The notes under the pieces were generated by a model. It ran no database searches, was not told where the DNA came from, and was given only the letters and a program-made list of their open reading frames with translations. From positions 1 to 12,254 of the forward strand of contig JACKDF010000028.1 of NCBI GenBank assembly GCA_020633655.1: a stretch of 12,254 bases of DNA, in the 5' to 3' direction. This stretch comes from Deferribacteres bacterium (GTDB lineage: Bacteria; Zhuqueibacterota; Zhuqueibacteria; Zhuqueibacterales; Geothermadaptataceae). The translations under genes were made by a program, and so were the position numbers. The stretch's first letter is position 1. Each line of letters begins with the position of its first letter. Positions 6,399-12,254 of the stretch are shown here, piece by piece.

Positions 6399-7120
6399 GA
6401 CGATCTTTCCTGGCTTGAAAAACGAGGTAACATTTGTCCCCAGGCTGAATAGGGTTCCATTTTCTGGTCAGTGACTGTAGAGTTGCCTGCAAGGTATAAT
6501 GTAATCACGTTATCCGCAGGTGTGATTTCCACAGCACAGACGCAGGGGCGTGGCCCGTTAAATTCTATTGTTAATAGTTTATCCCAATTCGCGTGAAATT
6601 TTTCCCGCGGTTTCAATCGTACCAGATTCTCCGTTCCGGCAATTGTTGGATATCGAACGTTTGTTGTAAATACCCTGGTCGTGAATTCCCCTTTATTTGT
6701 CTGAATATTCTCGAGCATCAAGCGTCGCGATTCTGCTCTGATGGTTGCCCGCGATTCACCTTGCCGATCCCCGAAGGTGATGGAGACGTTGTAATTGCCT
6801 TCGGGAATGGCTACAGCGAAAACGAAGGGTTGCGAACTATTACAAAAGTCGCTGGTAAGGGCATCATTGCCACCACGATCGACATCCTGAATTGTTGAAC
6901 CGTTTAGAAAACCATAACCGCGTTTCCATGTAAAAATGGTGTTGGATGTCACCTGGGTGTATCCTGATTCTACTTCTCCTGGCCCGAAATCAAATCGATG
7001 GATTGGTTGACTTTGGCTTTCGGATTGTGCCAAAACGGATATGGGCAAAAACACCCACAATAATCCAAAAATCGAAGCACGGTATACTTTTTCTAATGAT
7101 AGTTTTGGATGAAATTTCAA
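6365..7120 (-). pseudogene. Rhamnogalacturonan acetylesterase, N-terminal part before a frameshift
   Basis: This frame holds a signal peptide ('IFGLLWVFLPISVLAQ', near 19-34 counting from the GTG at 7126). Next is a galactose-binding/malectin-like beta domain (about 41-203, from 'IHRFDFGPG' to 'CAVEITPA'). Last is the start of the SGNH esterase domain with the nucleophile block 'YLAGNSTVTDQ' (Ser216) and 'PYSAWGQMLPRF'. After that phenylalanine the protein falls out of register into 17 unrelated residues before TAA at 6367-6365. I chose TTG at 7120 because GGAAGG lies 5 bases upstream. The GTG at 7126 would directly abut that ribosome site. The upstream gap to the GH106 stop is about 58 bases, consistent with one operon. 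The enzyme would act outside the cytoplasm on acetylated rhamnogalacturonan. Confidence 0.85.
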
Positions 7121-7178
7121 TTGCACCTTCCTTATTCAAAGTCAATACTTCTCCATGTAAGTATAACTCCTGCTAAAA

Positions 7179-10127
7179 TCAAAAAGAATCCAGCTTGCGG
7201 ACGGGTGTCAATGTCACAGGCCCAATTAAACCTGATGGTTGCGGTTGCCAGTTTTCCGCTGTGAATAAATTGTCCGGACCACGATTCTCGATATCATGCG
7301 CTGGCAGATTGACGTTGTAGAATTTTTTCCATAAAACATGCCGCTTATCCAGGTCGATTATGCGATTGGCCATGAGATTTGATACATCGATTTCCAGGTG
7401 ATTTTCATTTTTAAACAGATCACCAGTGATGATAATTCTGAATGTTGGTCCGATGAGCGTCGCGATTTCTTTTCCGTTCAAAGAGACGCGAGCGCTTTCT
7501 GCAACACGACCAAGATCAAGGGCCCAGCCATGAACATCTCCAGCTGGTTTTGGAAAACTGATGCTGTACTTTGCCGTCCCGGAAAAACATTTCACTGCGT
7601 CTCCGTCCCATTCTGTCCATGAAGTCAGATTCACAATCTGTCGCGATTCCGGTTTGTCCGGGCCACCAGCGATGAAGTCCACTTGCCAGGTTCTGTTCAA
7701 TTGTTCAGCATCACCTGCAGGTTCACAATAGGCATAGGCAGCGCCACCGACAGCGCTATTGAACGTCTTTAAAATACGCGATTCTCCCGGGGCCAGCTGC
7801 AAATAAACCTGAAATTGTCCGTTTTCATTTAAACGTGACTGAGCAATCCCGCTTTTTCCAGACATCGGATCAAATATCGCCACCGATTTGGCGTTGGTGG
7901 CTAAAGGCACCCAATCGTCGATTGCATTTTCGCTCCAGTTCGCAATGAAATAATAATAACCCTGGTCGAAACTGCGTCGAATGAATTGCAGCTCACGATC
8001 CACCAGCATCTCACGCTGGATGCCCGTCGTTGCAAGGGTTTGATTAAGGTCATCACTCACAAGTACAGTCCCGGAGCCAACGATTGCAGTTTGCAATTCA
8101 CTTCCGTTCGATTTTTTAAAATCCAGTTTCGCCAGAAGTTGTTTGAATTTTGTTTGTCTGGATTCAAGATCGCCGAAACCAGGTACGTCACCGGGCAGGC
8201 TTTTATGCATGATGACGGTCGCACCGTTTTGTGCCAGTTGCACAAGTTTTTCCAGTGTCGCCAGTGGCATATAACTGCATTGGGGCACAACGATCGTTTT
8301 GTACGAAACACCACCTGCCATCACGTGGGAATTTGTTATTTCTGCTTTACTAAGCTGTCTGTCGGATATATAATCAAATGCATAGCCTGCATTTTGTAAA
8401 TTTTCGGCTACTGCTTTGACTGCGGATGCGTCATATCCACCACGGCCTCCACCCACATGCTCTAAAAGTTCTGCGCCTGGTTCACTAAAGCGGTCGTGAA
8501 TAGGGAAATAGAGCAGGATATCCGTGTTTGGTTTTCCCGATTGCAAAAAGGACTGAACACGTGTGATGTATTCGTTTAACGTACCCAAATCATTCCAAAA
8601 TGAGTTGCGTGGATTGAAATGAACAGCGGCGTAAAAGAGCCATCCAGGCCATGACGCATCCTGGGGGGAATAGGCTGTGCCGTGGTAGAAAACATGATTA
8701 ACACCGCCTAATAAAAAACGGTCGATGTTTTCCTTTACATCGGCCAGTGTGGATTTAAAATGTTCGTTTAACCAGGTTGCTGATTCGGAGGAGGTCAGCT
8801 GTTTTCCTGTGACATGTGATGCGGAGGAGGCATACTTAATTCGAAGTATATCCCGGCCTTCGGTTTCCGGTATGTCGCTGGCCGCATAGAGATCCAAAAC
8901 ATTAGCGGGAGAACCATGGGCCTGGTTGCGAATGATGGCACCTTTTTCCTGAGCCCACTTTTGCCAGTTCATTGTAAATTTTTCCAGAATCAGATCAGAG
9001 ATTGTCTCGCGGTAATCGCAAAGCACACGTTTATTTTTCTCTTCAGTTGCCTGGCCGAAGAGGGCAGGTAAATGATGCCGAAGGTCGTAGCCGCGACGCT
9101 GTTGAAATTCTGCGAACAAGTCTGGAGTCCAGTCTGCCTGACCACGTGCATCATCAACTTCGTAGGAATCGTTGAAAAACGCCCGTAAATTACTGATATC
9201 ATGGCCAGAAAATGCCTCGTCAAATCTGTTCAGGTAATGGGCGATTGCAGCCTCTGAGAAATGATCGATCGTATTGCCTTCACCACCGGGAGCAGCACGT
9301 TCAACCATTTTGCCATGCCAACCCTGAAAAACAGCGAATAGCGTCCATTCTCCCTCAGACGCTGTCCAGTCTAAAGTGCCGTATTGATCAACTTTGTGCG
9401 TAAGATCGAGTGCGTCACCAGCTTGTGAATAGGCCATCAGTGTTTGCAATGGGAGTTCCTTTTCAAACTTGACCTGATCGAGGGCGAGACCTTGCAGGTC
9501 TTTATTTGCTGATACGGGTTCAACTAAATCCTGTATATCAATCCGCCTGAATTCTGGCAGGGATGTGGGATCATACCAGGCATCGCCGGCTGTCGATTTG
9601 TTTGCTGCGTATTGTTGATAAACGATATTGCCCACTGCACGTACGAGCGGCGTTTGTTTGCAGTGGATGCGTTCACTCAATTTTTTGCCCGCTTCTAGCT
9701 GATAAGTCTTATAGACGATATTTTTCGGTGCATATTCTGCAGTCACGTGTGGTCCGCCAAAGGGCCATCCCGTTCCGGTGGCCATGTCGATCCCCAGATC
9801 GAGTCTTTTTGCTTCTGCCAGGGTGAAGTCCAGCATTTCCATCCATTCCGGCGATAAATAATCGATGAATTTGTCTTCTTCGCCGATGACTCCAAAAATT
9901 GGTGTCAGTTCCAAACCACCGATTCCATTCTTTTTGTAGGCTTCCAGCGATGCCGTGATATCCCTCTTATTGACCGCGCTACCATGCCACCACCAACGAG
10001 TCCAGGGGCGTGTTTGCTGAGTGACACCTGGCCACGCAAGCGGAGATTTGGGCTTGCTTTGTTCACATCCGCTAATAGATAACAGGAAAATGAGTACTGT
10101 TGGAAGGAATATCTTACGTCTTTTCAT
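7179..10127 (-). CDS. GH106 alpha-L-rhamnosidase, lipoprotein
   Basis: A 982-residue enzyme of glycoside hydrolase family 106, which releases terminal L-rhamnose from pectic rhamnogalacturonans and other rhamnosides. A lipoprotein signal ends in lipobox ISGC (18-21), so Cys21 is probably lipidated and the enzyme membrane-anchored outside the cytoplasm. Family features include 'RPWTRWWWHGS' (40-50), 'GIGGLELTP' (68-76), 'DMATGTGWPFGGPHV' (114-128), 'NDSYEVDDARGQADWTP' (319-335), 'RRGYDLRHHLPALFG' (344-358) and 'SSESATW' (446-452). Glu323 and Glu448 are candidate catalytic or metal-binding acids by conservation only. A GH2-like sugar-binding beta-sandwich occupies about 810-975. Length is within the family's usual range. 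ATG at 10127 has GGAG six bases upstream, overlapping the end of rhaM; the genes are 3 bases apart, implying translational coupling. The esterase gene follows. Confidence 0.92.
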   Translation of the reverse strand: MKRRKIFLPTVLIFLLSISGCEQSKPKSPLAWPGVTQQTRPWTRWWWHGSAVNKRDITASLEAYKKNGIGGLELTPIFGVIGEEDKFIDYLSPEWMEMLDFTLAEAKRLDLGIDMATGTGWPFGGPHVTAEYAPKNIVYKTYQLEAGKKLSERIHCKQTPLVRAVGNIVYQQYAANKSTAGDAWYDPTSLPEFRRIDIQDLVEPVSANKDLQGLALDQVKFEKELPLQTLMAYSQAGDALDLTHKVDQYGTLDWTASEGEWTLFAVFQGWHGKMVERAAPGGEGNTIDHFSEAAIAHYLNRFDEAFSGHDISNLRAFFNDSYEVDDARGQADWTPDLFAEFQQRRGYDLRHHLPALFGQATEEKNKRVLCDYRETISDLILEKFTMNWQKWAQEKGAIIRNQAHGSPANVLDLYAASDIPETEGRDILRIKYASSASHVTGKQLTSSESATWLNEHFKSTLADVKENIDRFLLGGVNHVFYHGTAYSPQDASWPGWLFYAAVHFNPRNSFWNDLGTLNEYITRVQSFLQSGKPNTDILLYFPIHDRFSEPGAELLEHVGGGRGGYDASAVKAVAENLQNAGYAFDYISDRQLSKAEITNSHVMAGGVSYKTIVVPQCSYMPLATLEKLVQLAQNGATVIMHKSLPGDVPGFGDLESRQTKFKQLLAKLDFKKSNGSELQTAIVGSGTVLVSDDLNQTLATTGIQREMLVDRELQFIRRSFDQGYYYFIANWSENAIDDWVPLATNAKSVAIFDPMSGKSGIAQSRLNENGQFQVYLQLAPGESRILKTFNSAVGGAAYAYCEPAGDAEQLNRTWQVDFIAGGPDKPESRQIVNLTSWTEWDGDAVKCFSGTAKYSISFPKPAGDVHGWALDLGRVAESARVSLNGKEIATLIGPTFRIIITGDLFKNENHLEIDVSNLMANRIIDLDKRHVLWKKFYNVNLPAHDIENRGPDNLFTAENWQPQPSGLIGPVTLTPVRKLDSF

Positions 10128-10130
10128 TTT

Positions 10131-10445
10131 TTACTCCATGAAAAATACTTCTTCAAGTGGAATAGAAACTGGCGAATTGTCGGGATTTGTTTCCATGATA
10201 TCCGCCATATAACTCCACCATTTTTGCACGATTTCCGTTTTACCCAGGGCCTGGGATCCGATATCCCCCTCAATTTTTTGAACAGCAAACAGTGTGTCGG
10301 TTGCTTCATCGAGAAAGATGGAATAATCGCTGACTCCGGCATCCTGCAAAAGCTTTTTAAGTTCAGGCCAGATTTTATCATGGCGTTTCTTGTATTCTTC
10401 TTTGCAACCTGGTTTTAAGGTCATTTTAAATGCAGAGCGTTTCAT
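10131..10445 (-). CDS. rhaM: L-rhamnose mutarotase
   Basis: A small cytoplasmic enzyme of the RhaM/YiiL (former DUF718) family that interconverts the alpha and beta anomers of L-rhamnose. It supplies the form used by the isomerase-kinase-aldolase pathway. At 104 residues it equals the usual family length. The signatures are present: 'EEYKKRHDKIWPEL' (16-29) with Tyr18 and His22, which align by position with the catalytic pair of the E. coli enzyme; 'DYSIFLDE' (40-47); and 'WWSYMADIMETNPDNSP' (76-92). The C-terminus 'PLEEVFFME' is also typical. ATG at 10445 has AGGTG about 10 bases upstream, a longer gap than usual. It is the first gene of the reverse operon and lies 3 bases from the GH106 rhamnosidase. 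This ties the cluster to L-rhamnose release and use. Confidence 0.95.
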   Translation of the reverse strand: MKRSAFKMTLKPGCKEEYKKRHDKIWPELKKLLQDAGVSDYSIFLDEATDTLFAVQKIEGDIGSQALGKTEIVQKWWSYMADIMETNPDNSPVSIPLEEVFFME

Positions 10446-10480
10446 TTTATCGATTCACCTTTTGTGTTGTGGGATGAGGC

Positions 10481-10496
10481 GAGTTAAAAATAACTC
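10481..10496. promoter_or_regulatory. GAGTTA-AAAA-TAACTC inverted repeat in the rhaM leader
   Basis: A perfect 6-bp inverted repeat around AAAA, 36 bases before the rhaM start codon. If transcription starts just downstream of the TATAAT at 10512-10507, this repeat falls near +5 to +20. It could be an operator or a short stabilising 5' hairpin. The arms are short, so it may also be chance. Confidence 0.3.
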
Positions 10497-10506
10497 AATT
10501 ATTTGA

Positions 10507-10512
10507 ATTATA
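10507..10512 (-). promoter_or_regulatory. -10 box of the rhaM operon
   Basis: ATTATA on the forward strand reads TATAAT on the reverse strand, a perfect -10 hexamer 62 bases before the rhaM start. At 16-18 bases upstream there is no TTGACA-like sequence (17-base spacing gives GGAAAA). A promoter lacking a -35 usually depends on an activator. The inverted repeats at 10544-10565 and 10583-10648 are positioned to serve one. Confidence 0.45.
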
Positions 10513-10543
10513 ACATACTCCATTCTGAATTTTCCGGCTCCAA

Positions 10544-10565
10544 TTACGTATGATGAGCCACGTAA
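10544..10565. promoter_or_regulatory. TTACGT-N10-ACGTAA inverted repeat, possible activator site
   Basis: Two 6-bp arms, TTACGT (10544-10549) and ACGTAA (10560-10565), are separated by 10 bases. The site begins about 32 bp upstream of the rhaM -10 box, overlapping or just behind where a -35 would be. That suits a class II or class I activator of the rhaM operon. The regulator is unknown. Confidence 0.3.
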
Positions 10566-10582
10566 ATTCCTATCTAAACGGG

Positions 10583-10648
10583 GGTATGAAAAATGATGGC
10601 ATAATTTTATTGAATCTTTGAGGAAGGTTCTTTATTTATTTTCATACC
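10583..10648. promoter_or_regulatory. Paired GGTATGAAAA / TTTTCATACC operator candidate
   Basis: GGTATGAAAA at 10583-10592 and its exact reverse complement at 10639-10648 lie 56 bp apart (start to start) in the divergent rhaM/GH2 region. A perfect 10-bp pair this far apart is more likely two binding sites for one regulator, possibly with DNA looping, than a hairpin. The right arm overlaps the best -35 candidate for the GH2 gene. Confidence 0.4.
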
Positions 10649-10668
10649 GCAAAGTAAAAACCTACTAT
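10639..10668 (+). promoter_or_regulatory. Weak promoter candidate for the GH2 gene
   Basis: TTTTCA (10639-10644), 18 bases, then TACTAT (10663-10668). Each hexamer matches four of six consensus positions. The -35 lies within the right arm of the inverted repeat. The leader would be about 85 bases. It is the best forward match in the region but not strong. Confidence 0.25.
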
Positions 10669-10760
10669 TATTCGCAGTAACTTGCAATAAAATAGCATTA
10701 AAATTGAATTTCAACTACGGCTTGGAGTCTCTTCCACCTTTAACCATATGGCATAAACTT

Positions 10761-12254
10761 ATGAAAAAATCAACTGTTTCCATTTTTATTCTCAGCCTGC
10801 TTTTGGGCTTAGATTTTTTGCAGGCGTCTTCTTCTCATGACCCGCAAAAGGAAGTGCAGTATCTTTCCGGGCGCAGCAATGAAAATACCGTGACCTGGGA
10901 TTTCTACTGTACGGGCGGGCGTAACAGTGGTTACTGGACAACTATCGAAGTGCCTTCCTGCTGGGAGCAGCAGGGATTTGGCCGTTACAATTATGGCCGG
11001 GACTATCACACTTATGGCCGTCAAAATAAATATGCCGATGAAAAAGGATTATACAAGCACGAATTTACTGTGCCAGACTCATGGAAAAACAGAACTGTAT
11101 TTCTGGTATTTGAAGGCGCAATGACCGATGCAGAAGTCAAAATAAATGGACAGGCTGCGGGGCCAATTCATCAGGGCTCATTCTATCGATTTAAATTTGA
11201 TATCTCAGATAAACTCAACTTTGGTGCGACAAATGTGCTGGAAGTCACAGTGAGTAAAATGTCTGCCAATAAATCGGTGAATTATGCTGAGCGCTACGCG
11301 GATTACTGGATTTTTGGTGGTATTTTTCGGCCGGTTTATCTTGAGGTTTTCCCGAAAGAATATATTGAAAGAACCGCCATAGTCGCCAAAGCAGATGGTT
11401 CATTTGTCATCGATGTTTTCCCAAAAGTGCTTAAATCCAGCCGGATAGTTCATGTTGATATTATTGATAAACAGGGGAGTAAAATGGCCACAGTTAATAA
11501 AAATGTGACTCCATCGGATTCGCTTATTGCACTTCGTTGTTCTGTAAATTCCCCGGATTTGTGGTCCTCAGAAACACCGAATCTCTATCATGCCGTTGTG
11601 TCACTTCTGGAGGGTAAAAAGAAACTCTATGAAACTTCAGAAAGCTTTGGATTCCGCTCGATAGAAATTAAACACGGCGATGGAATTTACCTCAACGGCA
11701 AAAAAATTAAGATGAAGGGGATTAACCGCCATGTGTTTTGGCCAGAAACCGGGCGCTCCGTCAATCCAAAGATTGATTTAATGGATGTGCAGCTTTTAAA
11801 AGAGATGAACATGAATGCAGTGCGCTGCTCTCATTATCCGCCCGATAAATCCTTTCTCGAAACTTGCGATTCCCTTGGACTTTATGTGCTCGATGAGCTT
11901 GCTGGTTGGCAAAATGCCTATGACACCGACGTTGGTGAAAAACTGGTTAAAGAAATGGTCTTGCGGGATGTGAATCATCCCTCTGTCATCTTCTGGAGTA
12001 ATGGCAATGAAGGTGGTACCAACAAGGAACTCGACGATGATTTTCTAAAATATGACCCCTCCGTCAGGCCGGTTATTCACGCCCACCACCGTCCGGGAAA
12101 TGATTTTAACGGTATTGATACCAATCACTACGAGAGTTACAGCAGCACCCAAAATATCCTCGCCGATTCGCTCATCTATATGACAACCGAATTTCTTCAT
12201 GCCCAAAACGATGGGGGGGGAGGAGCCGGACTCAAGGATTATTGGGAGCTGATG
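10761..12254 (+). CDS. Secreted GH2 beta-glycosidase, cut by the right edge
   Basis: The first 498 residues of a glycoside hydrolase family 2 enzyme (beta-galactosidase/beta-glucuronidase type); no stop occurs before the window ends. The order is a signal peptide (1-22, 'VSIFILSLLLGLDFLQA'), a sugar-binding jelly-roll domain (about 40-200, with 'GLYKHEFTVP' and 'ADYWIFGGIFRPVYLE'), an Ig-like domain (about 205-300) and the start of the TIM barrel (from about 305). The barrel shows 'GINRHVFWPETG' (320-331), 'AVRCSHYPPD' (353-362) and 'NHPSVIFWSNGNEGG' (405-419), whose Glu417 is the expected acid/base. Glu477 in 'MTTEFLHA' is the expected nucleophile. ATG at 10761 is the first possible start and gives a clean signal peptide. 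No Shine-Dalgarno sequence precedes it, in contrast to the gene at 2324. It diverges from the rhaM-GH106-esterase operon, so removal of a side-chain sugar from the same polysaccharide is inferred; galactose is plausible but unproven. Confidence 0.9.
   Translation, partial: MKKSTVSIFILSLLLGLDFLQASSSHDPQKEVQYLSGRSNENTVTWDFYCTGGRNSGYWTTIEVPSCWEQQGFGRYNYGRDYHTYGRQNKYADEKGLYKHEFTVPDSWKNRTVFLVFEGAMTDAEVKINGQAAGPIHQGSFYRFKFDISDKLNFGATNVLEVTVSKMSANKSVNYAERYADYWIFGGIFRPVYLEVFPKEYIERTAIVAKADGSFVIDVFPKVLKSSRIVHVDIIDKQGSKMATVNKNVTPSDSLIALRCSVNSPDLWSSETPNLYHAVVSLLEGKKKLYETSESFGFRSIEIKHGDGIYLNGKKIKMKGINRHVFWPETGRSVNPKIDLMDVQLLKEMNMNAVRCSHYPPDKSFLETCDSLGLYVLDELAGWQNAYDTDVGEKLVKEMVLRDVNHPSVIFWSNGNEGGTNKELDDDFLKYDPSVRPVIHAHHRPGNDFNGIDTNHYESYSSTQNILADSLIYMTTEFLHAQNDGGGGAGLKDYWELM

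Noticed and set aside
7986..8399. 137-codon forward open frame antisense to the GH106 gene
   Set aside because: It lies wholly inside a well-supported family gene, has no ribosome site and shows no recognisable protein features.
10748..10756. Minimal ATG-GCA-TAA frame just before the GH2 start
   Set aside because: A two-codon upstream frame could in theory affect initiation, but there is no ribosome site and such triplets occur often by chance.
12223..12230. Run of eight G near the right edge, suspected as a frameshift site
   Set aside because: The GH2 frame reads through correctly into the expected 'GLKDYWELM' after the nucleophile, so no shift is present.

Overview
The window most likely comes from a bacterium of the FCB superphylum outside the classical gut Bacteroidetes, for example Calditrichota, Ignavibacteriota or KSB1-type lineages. 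The main reason is the C-terminus of the large secreted protein at 2324-5437. It carries the YPNPFNP-type sorting domain (beta-sandwich with 'IYNLLGRKV', 'VTWDARDKNG' and 'GLYFYQ') that these groups use for type IX-like secretion. The phylum assignment is inference; no rRNA or other marker gene is present.

Left part (1-1990). The window opens in the basic, low-complexity tail of a forward gene (ends at 224), closed by a strong terminator at 250-290. Two reverse genes follow as a tight pair. A PAP2-family membrane phosphatase (1919-1347) has a good sigma70-type promoter at 1989-1961. Immediately after it comes an unclassified TIM-barrel, glycoside-hydrolase-like protein (1320-289).

Middle (1990-5741). 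A 334-base region with several palindromes precedes a 1037-residue secreted protein. This protein is built from eight carboxypeptidase-regulatory-like beta-sandwich repeats plus the sorting domain. A very stable hairpin (5498-5546) separates it from the convergent reverse operon on its right.

Right part (5742-12254). This is a rhamnose/rhamnogalacturonan utilisation locus. The reverse operon runs rhaM (L-rhamnose mutarotase, 10445-10131), a GH106 alpha-L-rhamnosidase lipoprotein (10127-7179), then a rhamnogalacturonan acetylesterase-type SGNH esterase (7120-5742). The esterase gene is broken by a one-base deletion in a five-T run. Diverging from rhaM is a secreted GH2 glycosidase (10761 to beyond the right edge). 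The 315-base divergent region holds a perfect 10-bp inverted repeat with arms 56 bp apart, a second 6-bp inverted repeat and a TATAAT box, so co-regulation of the two arms is likely.

A plausible joint role is as follows. The secreted esterase deacetylates a rhamnogalacturonan-like pectic polymer. The surface or periplasmic GH2 and GH106 enzymes remove side-chain sugars and rhamnose. RhaM speeds interconversion of rhamnose anomers for cytoplasmic catabolism. No SusC/SusD pair, transporter, regulator or rhamnose isomerase/kinase lies in the window. I see no tRNA, rRNA, CRISPR array, insertion sequence or phage gene.
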